From Candidatus Acetatifactor stercoripullorum (GTDB taxonomy: Bacteria; Bacillota; Clostridia; Lachnospirales; Lachnospiraceae), in assembly GCA_019114005.1 (NCBI GenBank), contig DXGH01000073.1, positions 1 to 64,000 of the forward strand: a stretch of DNA of 64,000 bases. The letters run 5' to 3'. The notes beneath the pieces are model-generated. The model saw only the letters and a program-made list of their open reading frames with translations, searched no databases and was not told the DNA's origin. This document shows, piece by piece, positions 50,732-58,977 of this stretch. The first letter of the stretch is position 1. The number at the start of each line of letters is the position of its first letter. The position numbers were made by a program, and so were the translations under genes.

Positions 50732-51654
50732 CCGCCCTGACCTGGGGCCTGACCGCCTTGGCTGCCGCCTGCATGGCCTTTGGAATCTGGCAGTGGGTGG
50801 CCAGACGGCGCATGATACAGCAGCTGAACCAGATGCTGGACCGTGCCATTGCCGGCGGTTTTGCTGAGGACAGGTTCGATGAGACAGAGATGTCCGCCTT
50901 AGAGAGCAGGCTGGCCAGGTTCCTGCGAGGCTCTGCTGCCGCCAGAAAGGCAGTGGAAGGGGAACAGGCGGCGGTAAAAACCCTCATCGCTGATACTTCC
51001 CACCAGACCCGCACCCCTATCTCGAACCTGCTTTTGTATGCCTCCCTGCTTTCCGAGAGTGATCTGACCCCGAAACAGCGCGAGCAGACACAGGCCATCA
51101 CAGCCCAGGGAGAGAAGCTGTCCTTTTTGATTCATGGGCTGGTGAAAGCCTCCAGACTGGAAGCTGGCATCGTGGCTCCGCTTCCGGCCCATAATCCGGT
51201 GGGGCCGCTGCTGGAGGGAGCGGCAGAGCAGGAGGAACGCGGGGCGCAAGCCAAGCAGATCACCCTCAGGGCGATGCCATTCCAAGGCGATGCAGCCTTT
51301 GACCCCCGTTGGACAGGGGAGGCGCTGGGAAATGTGGTGAACAACGCAGTGAAGTATACCCCTGTCGGTGGAACAGTGACCATCTCCGCCCAGATGCTGG
51401 ATTCCTTCTGCCGGGTGGATGTGGCGGATACCGGCCCGGGCATCCCGGAGAGTGAGCAGGCTGAAATCTTTAACCGTTTTTTCCGGGGCAGGGACGCCTG
51501 CACTGCACAGGGATTGGGCCTTGGGCTCTATCTTGCCCGGGAGATATTAACCAAACAGGGAGGATACATCAAGGTGACGTCCAAGCCCGGGGAGGGATGT
51601 GTCTTTTCTCTGTATCTGCCAAGAGAAGTACAGGGCGCGGGAGAGGCAACGTGA
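50728..51654 (+). CDS. Sensor histidine kinase
   Basis: A 308-residue kinase overlapping the regulator gene by 4 bases. One N-terminal helix (about 5-24) and no extracellular domain are seen. The phospho-acceptor H is in DTSHQTRTPISNLLLY. ATPase motifs are NVVNNAVKYTP (N), DVADTGPGI (G1) and GLGLGLYLAREI (G2). With no sensor domain, it may respond to the membrane or to the adjacent transporter. Its codons are more C-rich than those of genes on either side, as throughout this four-gene module. Confidence 0.9.
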   Translation: MTALTWGLTALAAACMAFGIWQWVARRRMIQQLNQMLDRAIAGGFAEDRFDETEMSALESRLARFLRGSAAARKAVEGEQAAVKTLIADTSHQTRTPISNLLLYASLLSESDLTPKQREQTQAITAQGEKLSFLIHGLVKASRLEAGIVAPLPAHNPVGPLLEGAAEQEERGAQAKQITLRAMPFQGDAAFDPRWTGEALGNVVNNAVKYTPVGGTVTISAQMLDSFCRVDVADTGPGIPESEQAEIFNRFFRGRDACTAQGLGLGLYLAREILTKQGGYIKVTSKPGEGCVFSLYLPREVQGAGEAT

Positions 51655-51713
51655 AGGAGGGAATCTTTCCATTTTGTTAGATTTGAGAAAGGGCCTGGAA
51701 AGATTGTTCTGGT

Positions 51714-51749
51714 AAAGTCTGTATTGTTGAAAGACAGTACAGACTTTTT
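51714..51749 (+). terminator. Hairpin between kinase and ABC genes
   Basis: A perfect 10-bp stem (AAAGTCTGTA / TACAGACTTT) with a 14-base loop ends in a short T run, directly before the ribosome binding site of the ABC ATPase gene. It could attenuate read-through into the transporter genes. Confidence 0.6.
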
Positions 51750-51766
51750 CCAGGAGGAATATTACT

Positions 51767-52435
51767 ATGACAATTTTGGAAACCAAGGATCTGAAAAAAT
51801 ATTATGGCAGCGGGGATACGCTGGTAAAGGCTCTGGATGGAGTCAATCTAAGGGTGGAGGACGGAGAATTCGTGGCTATCGTGGGCACCTCAGGCTCCGG
51901 CAAGTCCACGCTGCTCCATATGCTGGGGGGACTGGATCGTCCCACCAGCGGTTTAGTCACCGTGGACGGAAAAGACATTTTTTCTCTGAAGGATGAGGCT
52001 TTGACCATTTTCCGCCGGAGAAAGATCGGCTTTGTGTTCCAAAGCTACAATCTGGTGCCGGTGCTGACGGTATATGAGAATATCGTCCTTCCCATCCAGC
52101 TGGATGGAGGAAAGGTGGATGAGGCCTATGTAAAGGAAGTCATCACCGCCCTGGGGCTTGAGAAGAAATTGAACAATCTGCCCAGTCAGCTCTCCGGCGG
52201 CCAGCAGCAGCGGGTGGCCATTGCCAGAGCCCTGTCCACTAAGCCCGCCATTATTCTGGCTGACGAGCCCACTGGCAACCTGGACAGCTGTACCAGCCAG
52301 GACGTGCTGTCCCTGATGAAGGTCACAGGACGGAAATTCGCCCAGACCATGGTGATGATCACTCACAACGAGGAAATTGCCCAGCTGGCAGACCGAATCG
52401 TCCGCATCGAGGACGGCCGGATCGTGACGCGGTAA
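51767..52435 (+). CDS. ABC transporter ATP-binding protein (MacB/LolD type)
   Basis: A 222-residue ATPase with Walker [11 protein letters not shown]-loop [12 protein letters not shown], signature [15 protein letters not shown], Walker [13 protein letters not shown] and switch His in MITHN. It pairs with the FtsX-type permease encoded 12 bases downstream. The nearby kinase and altered regulator suggest the two-component system controls it. Antimicrobial peptide resistance or lipoprotein/peptide export are the usual roles for this group. CAGGAGG precedes the ATG. Confidence 0.93.
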   Translation: MTILETKDLKKYYGSGDTLVKALDGVNLRVEDGEFVAIVGTSGSGKSTLLHMLGGLDRPTSGLVTVDGKDIFSLKDEALTIFRRRKIGFVFQSYNLVPVLTVYENIVLPIQLDGGKVDEAYVKEVITALGLEKKLNNLPSQLSGGQQQRVAIARALSTKPAIILADEPTGNLDSCTSQDVLSLMKVTGRKFAQTMVMITHNEEIAQLADRIVRIEDGRIVTR

Positions 52436-52447
52436 GGAGGTGGGCTT

Positions 52448-55105
52448 ATGAACGTGAAAAATGGCAAATGTATCAGACATCTGGCTCTGAAAAGCTTACA
52501 GGCCAGCCGCACCCGAAATCTGATTGCAGTGGCGGCTATCGCCCTGACGGCAGTGCTGTTTACCAGCCTGTTCACCATCGCCCTTTCCATCAATGAGGGC
52601 TTTCAGCAGTCCAACTTCCGCCAGGTGGGCGGATTCTCCCACGGCGGGTTCAAGTATCTGACCAAAGAGCAGTTCGAGGAATTAAAAGACGACCCCCTCA
52701 TCGACCAATGGGGAGTGCGGCGCTTCCTGGGCATGCCTATGGATGCGCCCTTCCATAAATCCCATGTGGAGATCAGCTATTCTGACGCCGCAGAGGCTCA
52801 CTGGCAGTATTGTGACCCAGTGGAGGGCTCCCTGCCCCAGGAGGGCACTGATCAGGCCGCCACCGACACTCATGTGCTGGAGCTGTTGGGCATTGAGCCG
52901 GAGATCGGGGCCAAGTTTACAATCTCTTTCGATGTGGACGGCAATCCTACCACCCAAACCTTTACCCTGTCCGGCTGGTGGGAGTACGACGAAGCCATCG
53001 TAGCCAACCATATTCTCATTCCGGAGAGCCGGGTGGATGAGATTCTGGCAGAGACCGGCGTGGACCTGAATAATCCTGCTGACGGCATGACCGGAGCCTG
53101 GAATATGGATGTGATGCTGAAAAGCGGCTCCCGGCATATCGAGCAGGACCTGAACCAGATTTTGGAAAACCATGGCTATCAGAATGAGGAAAGGGGAGAC
53201 AACTACATTGACATTGGTGTCAACTGGGGCTACACCGGGGCGCGGCTTTCAGATGCGGCAGACCCCACAGCTATTGCCGCCATCGTCGCTGTGGCGCTCC
53301 TTATCATCTTCACCGGCTACCTTATCATTTATAACGTATTCCAGATTTCCGTGGCCGGGGACATTCGGTTCTATGGCCTCTTAAAAACGATCGGCACTAC
53401 GCCCAGACAGCTGCGGCGGATTATCCGTCTCCAGGCCCTGGCCCTCAGTATTGCCGGTATCCCAATAGGCCTGGTGCTGGGCTGGTTTGTGGGAGGGCAG
53501 CTGACGCCGGTGATTGTGGAACGGCTCAATGGAGTGATAGCGCTTACCTCCCAGAACCCCCTGATTTTCATCATTGCAGCCCTGTTCGCCCTGTTCACTG
53601 TGCTGCTTTCCTGCCGCAGGCCGGGGCGGATGGCGGCTAAGGTTTCCCCGGTGGAGGCGGTTCGCTACACCGAGGCCGGAAGTAAGAACCGTGCCAAAGG
53701 CCGCAGGGTCAGAAAGGTAAGTCCATTTACCATGGCTTGGGCCAACCTGGGCCGCAGCAAGGGGAAAACCACGGTGACAGTGATTTCTCTTTCCCTGGCG
53801 GTGGTGCTGCTTGCTGTGACCGTCAATTTCACCGGCGGCTTTGACATGGATAAGTATGTGTCCAGCTTTACGGCCAGCGATTTTATTGTGGCAGATGGGG
53901 CCAAATTTCAGACCTCTACCGCAGGCTTCAACACTGATATGGGCGTGCCGCAGACGGCAATGGATCAAATAAAGGCCCAGGGAGGCATCACAGACAGCGG
54001 CGTTGTGTATGGCCAGACCTCTCAAATGCTGGAGTATGTGGAGGAGGATTACTTCCGGCAGTTAAACCAGTATTTTTATACGCCACAACAGCTGGATAAC
54101 CTGATACGCCTTACGGACCGGAACGAGGAGGGCCTGCTGGCGGCTGGTATCCAGCTTTCCGGTATGAGTCCCTTCGCCTTGGATCACCTTACTGTGCTGG
54201 AAGGGGATTTGTCGGCCCTTTATGAACCGGGCAGCCGCGCCATTGCAGCCGTATACTCCGAGGACGACTATGGCAACGCCGATATGGACTCTCACTGGGC
54301 CGGATTGGGAGATATGGTAACCCTTCGGTATGTGGAGGAGTTGGAATATTACGACCCCGATACCGGGGAAATCTACGGAGACTATGAGGATGTGCCCCAG
54401 GGAGCAAATTTTGTGACCCGGCCTGTGAAATTCCGGGATGTAGAGTATGAAGTGGCTGCCCTGGTGACAGTGCCCTCGGCCCTTTCCTACCGTTACTATG
54501 GCAGCGACGAGTTTATTCTCAATGATGAGACATTTGTGGCCGATACCGGCACGGATTCCGTTATGTACTATGCCTTCGATATCACCGATGACGCCAACGC
54601 CGCCATGGAGGAATTTCTGACCAATTACACCGAAAATGTGAATCCTGCTCTTGACTATGAAAGTAAAGCTACCTACGCCGGAGAATTTGAAAGCATGCGC
54701 ACCATGTTCCTGCTGCTGGGCGGGGCGCTGAGCTTCATCGTTGGCCTGGTTGGGATACTGAATTTCTTTAACGCCGTTCTCACCGGCATTATCGCCAGAC
54801 GGCGGGAGATGGCGGTACTTCAGTCCATCGGCATGACGGGAAAACAGCTGCGGACCATGCTGGTGTGGGAGGGGCTGCTGTACGCCCTAGGGGCTGCGGT
54901 ACTGGCCCTGGCTTTGACCGTTGCTCTGGGGCCGGTGGCTTTCCGGGCGGTGGAAGGGCTGTTCTGGTTCTTCACCTATCGGCTGACCCTGACGCCTTTC
55001 CTGCTGGTGATTCCCTTATTCGCCCTGCTGGGAGCAGGTATCCCTGTCCTTACCGTTCGATTGGCGGCCAGACACACCATCGTGGAACGCCTGCGGGAAG
55101 AATGA
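52448..55105 (+). CDS. ABC transporter permease, FtsX family, duplicated
   Basis: An 885-residue permease with two FtsX domains. After helix 1 (about 24-44) comes an extracellular domain (about 45-270), then helices near 280-405 containing RFYGLLKTIGTTPRQLRRIIRLQALALS. A second anchor helix at about 440-460 leads to a second large extracellular domain (about 465-745), and the last helices carry RREMAVLQSIGMTGKQLRTMLVWEGLLYALG. The two FtsX signatures confirm an internal duplication. This is the size and shape of Clostridial VexP/MacB-like permeases. A strong terminator follows. Confidence 0.9.
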   Translation: MNVKNGKCIRHLALKSLQASRTRNLIAVAAIALTAVLFTSLFTIALSINEGFQQSNFRQVGGFSHGGFKYLTKEQFEELKDDPLIDQWGVRRFLGMPMDAPFHKSHVEISYSDAAEAHWQYCDPVEGSLPQEGTDQAATDTHVLELLGIEPEIGAKFTISFDVDGNPTTQTFTLSGWWEYDEAIVANHILIPESRVDEILAETGVDLNNPADGMTGAWNMDVMLKSGSRHIEQDLNQILENHGYQNEERGDNYIDIGVNWGYTGARLSDAADPTAIAAIVAVALLIIFTGYLIIYNVFQISVAGDIRFYGLLKTIGTTPRQLRRIIRLQALALSIAGIPIGLVLGWFVGGQLTPVIVERLNGVIALTSQNPLIFIIAALFALFTVLLSCRRPGRMAAKVSPVEAVRYTEAGSKNRAKGRRVRKVSPFTMAWANLGRSKGKTTVTVISLSLAVVLLAVTVNFTGGFDMDKYVSSFTASDFIVADGAKFQTSTAGFNTDMGVPQTAMDQIKAQGGITDSGVVYGQTSQMLEYVEEDYFRQLNQYFYTPQQLDNLIRLTDRNEEGLLAAGIQLSGMSPFALDHLTVLEGDLSALYEPGSRAIAAVYSEDDYGNADMDSHWAGLGDMVTLRYVEELEYYDPDTGEIYGDYEDVPQGANFVTRPVKFRDVEYEVAALVTVPSALSYRYYGSDEFILNDETFVADTGTDSVMYYAFDITDDANAAMEEFLTNYTENVNPALDYESKATYAGEFESMRTMFLLLGGALSFIVGLVGILNFFNAVLTGIIARRREMAVLQSIGMTGKQLRTMLVWEGLLYALGAAVLALALTVALGPVAFRAVEGLFWFFTYRLTLTPFLLVIPLFALLGAGIPVLTVRLAARHTIVERLREE

Positions 55106-55146
55106 GGCAGCTTAGTGTTTATTGAATACGGATGCTCCAAGCCTGC

Positions 55147-55178
55147 GCCCGGACAGCTTCATGCTGTCCGGGCGTTTT
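55147..55178 (+). terminator. Rho-independent terminator
   Basis: A perfect 11-bp GC-rich stem (GCCCGGACAGC with its complement), 5-base loop and GTTTTT tail end the second two-component/ABC module. Confidence 0.95.
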
Positions 55179-55196
55179 TACGGTACGATGTCCGGT

Positions 55197-56768
55197 TTAA
55201 CCGGCGTTGGAAATACCATTTTGATCAGCTTCCTGGTAAAATAAGGAATATCCTGTAAATATCACTTCTGTGTAACCTTTGCGGCGCAATTCCTCGGCAT
55301 ATTCGGTAAGGTGATTTCTCACAATATAATTGTACCCGTCCTGTATTTCCGGCAGACTGCCGCAGACATAGTAATCACTGTCCAGTGTGTGGATATCATA
55401 CCGGACGTCATAGGGAGATGCCAGTGTACTGAGCATATAATAGACGACGGGTTCGGCCATATAGGTGCCTTGATTCTGAAACTCCGGGTGCGCCTCCAGA
55501 TATTCTACTGCCTCGGTCACTAAGATGTCGAAATGGGTAAGAGGGTTGGTTTCAGCAGTATAAGCGCCCATGTAGTAGTAGAATCCAAAACGGGCGAAAC
55601 CCACCAGATAGAATGCCGAAAATGCCGCAGATAAACTGATTTTCAGTATTTTTTTTCTGCTTAAAAAGCAAAGCAGACTCTGCAGGCCGCAGACTGTTAT
55701 GGCAACCACAGCAAAATAAATCCCGCTGATACGGTAGCCGATGGGTTTTAGATTACAAAAGAGAAGAAAAATAATCAAAAACCATAGGAGCACATAAATG
55801 CTGCCTACATGCTTCCTTTTCGCAATACTTCTCCATGCCTTCCAAAGCAGACTGCAGAATCCGATGAAAAACAGGGGAATCGATAAAATATAAAAATTGA
55901 AGAAGCCCGGAGCCGATGTATAGGAAAGCTCATTTCCGATAAAAACCATCCGGAGCATTGATAGGAATTTGGAAAAGTCGAAGCCGGTAAACTCACTTAC
56001 TCTGTACATGTTCAGTTTGGTCAGAGTAAAGCATCCAAGCTTCATTTCCGGCAGATCAAATATATTGATAATCTGAATCAGAATCAGAGGAAATGCCAGG
56101 ACAGCCATAGGGACGGCCATGGCAGCCCAGCCACGAAGGGAAAATCTTTTCACCCAGAGAACATAAAAAAGACTTATTGCCAGAAACAGTGGAAGCACAA
56201 AGTAAGTCAGGGCATAAGTATACAACAGCAGTCCACCTGACAGCCCTGCACCGATATAGTACCTGACTTTTCCAGTCTCTGCAGCACAGAGGAAAAGGTA
56301 CAGAAAAACGGTAGATGCTCCCAGCATCAGATAGCAGTCAATGCCAAGGCGTCCCTGTAGAATAAGGGCTGGGCAAATGGTGAGCAGTATACCTGCTGCA
56401 AGGGCCGGCATATATTTTCCGGGGTACAGCTTTTCTGTAATCTTGACTCCAAAGAACAGAGTTAATGATGAAAATAGAATTGATGGAAGCCGTACCAGAA
56501 AAGAATGGTATCCGAATATACGAAAGAGTGCGGCACAAAGATATGCGTACAATATGCTTTGCCCGCCCCCGTAATTTGTTAGATACAAGGGCCAGGAATT
56601 TAAATATCTGTCTACTCCGTACTGCGAAAGACACCAGGCATCATATGCCATTCCTGCCTCGTCGTAATGCAGTCCAAAGGGAATTATATCAATGCGCCAA
56701 AGTCTTGTGATTAGAAATATCAAAAATAAAAAACCCAGGGCAATATGATATAGTTGTTTGCTTTTCAC
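55197..56768 (-). CDS. GT39/ArnT-like membrane glycosyltransferase
   Basis: A 523-residue GT-C protein with about 11 helices. The acidic pair after the first helix, LHYDEAGMAYDAW, is the catalytic signature of the PMT/ArnT (GT39/GT83) group, which uses a polyprenol-phosphate sugar outside the membrane. The RLGIDCYLMLGAS and GFYYYMGAYTAETNP segments and the C-terminal soluble region are typical. It stands alone with its own promoter, between two regulated modules. The acceptor is unknown. Confidence 0.82.
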   Translation of the reverse strand: MKSKQLYHIALGFLFLIFLITRLWRIDIIPFGLHYDEAGMAYDAWCLSQYGVDRYLNSWPLYLTNYGGGQSILYAYLCAALFRIFGYHSFLVRLPSILFSSLTLFFGVKITEKLYPGKYMPALAAGILLTICPALILQGRLGIDCYLMLGASTVFLYLFLCAAETGKVRYYIGAGLSGGLLLYTYALTYFVLPLFLAISLFYVLWVKRFSLRGWAAMAVPMAVLAFPLILIQIINIFDLPEMKLGCFTLTKLNMYRVSEFTGFDFSKFLSMLRMVFIGNELSYTSAPGFFNFYILSIPLFFIGFCSLLWKAWRSIAKRKHVGSIYVLLWFLIIFLLFCNLKPIGYRISGIYFAVVAITVCGLQSLLCFLSRKKILKISLSAAFSAFYLVGFARFGFYYYMGAYTAETNPLTHFDILVTEAVEYLEAHPEFQNQGTYMAEPVVYYMLSTLASPYDVRYDIHTLDSDYYVCGSLPEIQDGYNYIVRNHLTEYAEELRRKGYTEVIFTGYSLFYQEADQNGISNAG

Positions 56769-56846
56769 GTTTGTAAATCCCCTCTCTTGATATAGATTTC
56801 CCCGTCAGGGGATAATCATAAAGCGTTTTATGGTAAATTCAACTTT

Positions 56847-56875
56847 ATTCTAGCAAGCTCTGATATGTATGTCAA
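56847..56875 (-). promoter_or_regulatory. Promoter of the GT39-like gene
   Basis: On the minus strand, perfect TTGACA and TAGAAT are 17 bases apart. The roughly 75-base leader contains a small CCCC-GTCA-GGGG hairpin and a CATAAA/TTTATG dyad. Confidence 0.7.
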
Positions 56876-56927
56876 CGCTGACCATTGGGTTAGAACCGCA
56901 GGAAGCTGTTTTACTCTATAAAAAAAA

Positions 56928-56991
56928 TGGAAAGTATACTTGACATTTCTGCGTGTTGCAGTTATACTACAAATGTAAAGCAAACTTTCCA
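56928..56991 (+). promoter_or_regulatory. Promoter with flanking dyad before the XRE gene
   Basis: TTGACA (56940-56945) and TATACT (56963-56968) are 17 bases apart. TGGAAAGT before and ACTTTCCA after form a perfect 8-bp inverted repeat around the promoter, and AAGTATACTT is a palindrome overlapping the -35. Autoregulation by the adjacent XRE protein is likely. Confidence 0.7.
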
Positions 56992-57008
56992 TAGAAAGGA
57001 GGTCCGTT

Positions 57009-57212
57009 ATGAAAAACAGATTAGAAGAGCTGCGAAAGGAGCGTGGCATTAAGCAGGAGGAGCTGGCGGCCATACTTGAAGTTTCCCGCCAAACCATTGG
57101 TTCATTAGAAAATGGCAGGTATAATCCATCTATTTTATTGGCATTCAAAATTGCAAAATTTTTTGGATTAAGCATTGAAGAGATTTTTATTTACGAGGAG
57201 GAAGCAAAATGA
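57009..57212 (+). CDS. XRE-family transcriptional regulator
   Basis: A 67-residue protein that is essentially one HTH_3 domain: NRLEELRKERGIKQEELAAILEVSRQTIGSLENGRYNPSILLAFKIAKFFGLSIEEIF. It belongs to the short YozG/Cro-like group usually encoded with a small membrane protein. AAAGGAGG precedes the ATG. It overlaps the next gene by 4 bases, so both are made together. Confidence 0.93.
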   Translation: MKNRLEELRKERGIKQEELAAILEVSRQTIGSLENGRYNPSILLAFKIAKFFGLSIEEIFIYEEEAK

Positions 57213-57637
57213 AGAAATCCACAAATTATATCATCGTCATAATTGGCATCGTTCTGGTGGCAGCGGGCTTATATTTGTTAAAAAGTGTAGAAAATCCCAG
57301 CCAGCTTCTGACTGCGCTGCCATATGTCTGTATCGGGTTTGGATGCGGTATTTTCGGACATGGAATGGGCAGTCTGATTGCAGACAAGGCTGTCAAAAGC
57401 GATCCCAGCGTACAAAAGCAGATGGAAATTGAACAAAATGACGAGCGGAATATAGCAATTTCCAACAGCGCCAAAGCAAAGGCTTATGACATCATGACAT
57501 TTGTATTTGGGGCATTGATGGTTTCCTTTGCCCTTATGGGAGTGGATATTGTGCCCATTCTGCTTTTGGTTTTCGCTTATTTATTTGTACATGGATGTGC
57601 AATTTATTATCGTCTTAAGTATGATAAAGAAATGTAA
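57209..57637 (+). CDS. Small membrane protein paired with the XRE regulator
   Basis: A 142-residue protein with four helices (about 7-24, 31-50, 92-110 and 114-132). A cytoplasmic loop between helices 2 and 3 contains EIEQNDERNIAISNSAKAKAYDIM, a stretch found in DUF6442/DUF2178-like proteins that accompany small XRE regulators. Its function is not known; it may sequester the regulator or sense the membrane state. Coupled to the regulator by an ATGA overlap. Confidence 0.7.
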   Translation: MKKSTNYIIVIIGIVLVAAGLYLLKSVENPSQLLTALPYVCIGFGCGIFGHGMGSLIADKAVKSDPSVQKQMEIEQNDERNIAISNSAKAKAYDIMTFVFGALMVSFALMGVDIVPILLLVFAYLFVHGCAIYYRLKYDKEM

Positions 57638-57644
57638 AGATGTT

Positions 57645-57876
57645 GGGGTCAAAAGGTCTCCCAGTCACAAATCGTCAGAATTGTTTGCGGCTTCGGAGTC
57701 AAGTTGCACCAGAAATCGACAAATTTGCTAAATGCGTTCCAAAAAATCCGAACTCGCTGCGCTCAAACAAGCGGATTTTTTTCTCACAACGCAACCTTGT
57801 CGATTCTAGGAGCAACTAAGACTCCTGCAGATGACAAACAATTCTGGCGATTTGTGATCGAACCCCCTTTTGCCCC
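57645..57876. repeat. 232-bp nested palindromic element
   Basis: The two halves pair almost throughout. GGGGTCAAAAGG pairs with CCTTTTGCCCC at the ends. A 23-base arm (57665-57687) pairs with 57835-57857, the only exception being a T-G wobble. Inner pairs are GGAGTC/GACTCC, GTTGC/GCAAC, AATCGACAA/TTGTCGATT, TGCGTT/AACGCA and AAAAAATCCG/CGGATTTTTT. TGTT lies directly outside both ends (57641-57644 and 57877-57880), which could be a 4-base target duplication. No protein is encoded. This fits a MITE-like or other non-autonomous mobile element, or a very large structured RNA. Confidence 0.8.
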
Positions 57877-57890
57877 TGTTTATGTACTTA

Positions 57891-57919
57891 CCGCCGCATG
57901 GATGATGCCATAGCGGCGG
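57891..57919. terminator. GC-rich hairpin, possible terminator
   Basis: CCGCCGC pairs with GCGGCGG, and ATGG with CCAT inside it, leaving a 6-base loop. A T-rich stretch follows on the plus strand. It lies between the palindrome and the convergent CAP-protein gene. Confidence 0.5.
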
Positions 57920-57930
57920 CTTTGTCTTGT

Positions 57931-58752
57931 TTAATAGGTAAACAGCTGGGCCCAATAGTGAGTGCTTCCCTTCTGATAATGTCCAACGCCGATAGTGGTA
58001 AACCTTTCATTCAGGATATTGGCCCGGTGCCCGGCGCTGTTCATCCAGGCATTTACCACCTCCTCGGGAGAACGCTGTCCCCAGGCAATGTTTTCTCCTG
58101 CGCCCCTATAGGAAACATTCTGCTCCTTTAAAGCAGTGGAGAAGCTGCTGCCGTTGGGCCTGGTGTGAGAGAAGGAGGTTACGATTTCCTCAGCCCGTAC
58201 CTGGGCCGCCGCCTGAACGTCCAACGCCATAACCAGCGGAGACAGGCCTTCCTTTGCACGCTCTTCATTTACAAGACGGATTACCTGTTCTGCGTAGGAG
58301 AGGTTCTCGCTGTCCTCAGATTCTATGTCATTGCCTGGCTTGTCCGTTTCGGGGGAATCTGTGCCACTGCCTGGCAGACTGGTGTCAGGCGTTTCCGCCT
58401 CGTTGTCTGGCAGATTGGAATCAGGGGTGTCTGTGCCGTCATCCGGCAGACCGGCGTCAGGTGAGCCTCCATTGCTGTCCGGCAGGTCTGCTTCGGGGAT
58501 GTCTGTGTCGCTGCCCGGCAAATCCGTATCGGTTTCCGGAAGGGAGGGATTGACAGAAGGGAAGCAATCCTTCCATTGCTCCAGCAGAGAGGACAGGTCA
58601 CAGTTTTCCTGATAGGAAATCACGATGCGGTTTCCGTTTTTGGAAATTACAGTATTTTTCCAGCCGTTTCCGGCAGCCTGTGCGGTCAGTGTCTGGCTTC
58701 CCAGCGCAGCTGTGGACAATAGGGCTGCAGTAAGCAGTGTAAGTTTTCTCAT
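57931..58752 (-). CDS. Secreted CAP/SCP-domain protein (YkwD-like)
   Basis: A 273-residue exported protein. A Sec signal (about 1-27, LTLLTAALLSTAALGSQTLTAQAAG) is followed by a short N-terminal domain and then an acidic Pro/Asp/Gly/Thr-rich linker (about 70-145) with irregular DLPDS/GLPDD/SLPGS repeats. The C-terminal CAP domain (about 150-273) contains VRLVNEERAKEGLSPL-type start, SHTRPNGSSFS, GENIAWGQRSPEEVVNAWMNSAGHRANILN and THYWAQLF. Bacterial CAP proteins of this type act at the cell surface or in spore coats; their activity is not established. ATG at 58752 has AAAGGAG upstream. Confidence 0.88.
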   Translation of the reverse strand: MRKLTLLTAALLSTAALGSQTLTAQAAGNGWKNTVISKNGNRIVISYQENCDLSSLLEQWKDCFPSVNPSLPETDTDLPGSDTDIPEADLPDSNGGSPDAGLPDDGTDTPDSNLPDNEAETPDTSLPGSGTDSPETDKPGNDIESEDSENLSYAEQVIRLVNEERAKEGLSPLVMALDVQAAAQVRAEEIVTSFSHTRPNGSSFSTALKEQNVSYRGAGENIAWGQRSPEEVVNAWMNSAGHRANILNERFTTIGVGHYQKGSTHYWAQLFTY

Positions 58753-58887
58753 AATGTCTCCTTTCAAATGTTTCACATATGTTAAAAATATTACATAAAT
58801 GTTACATGAAAATCATAATATAAAATTTGAAAATTGCAATATGCAATATCTGGAAGGGATAGGGCAACAGATAGGATAACATATTCA

Positions 58888-58916
58888 TTGCTTCTAAAAT
58901 AAAATTTTGTTATAAT
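58888..58916 (+). promoter_or_regulatory. Promoter of the zinc-ribbon gene
   Basis: TTGCTT and perfect TATAAT are 17 bases apart, about 60 bases before the start codon, in a 225-base AT-rich divergent region that holds nothing else I can identify. Confidence 0.6.
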
Positions 58917-58977
58917 ACTACTCATATGAATAATTATACACCTGCAGCAATAGATACATAAGAGAGGGGAGTGCGAT

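Noticed and set aside
57638-57930. Transposase or other protein gene in the palindrome
   Set aside because: The only open frames are below 80 codons and follow from the symmetry of the repeat; none has a recognisable motif.
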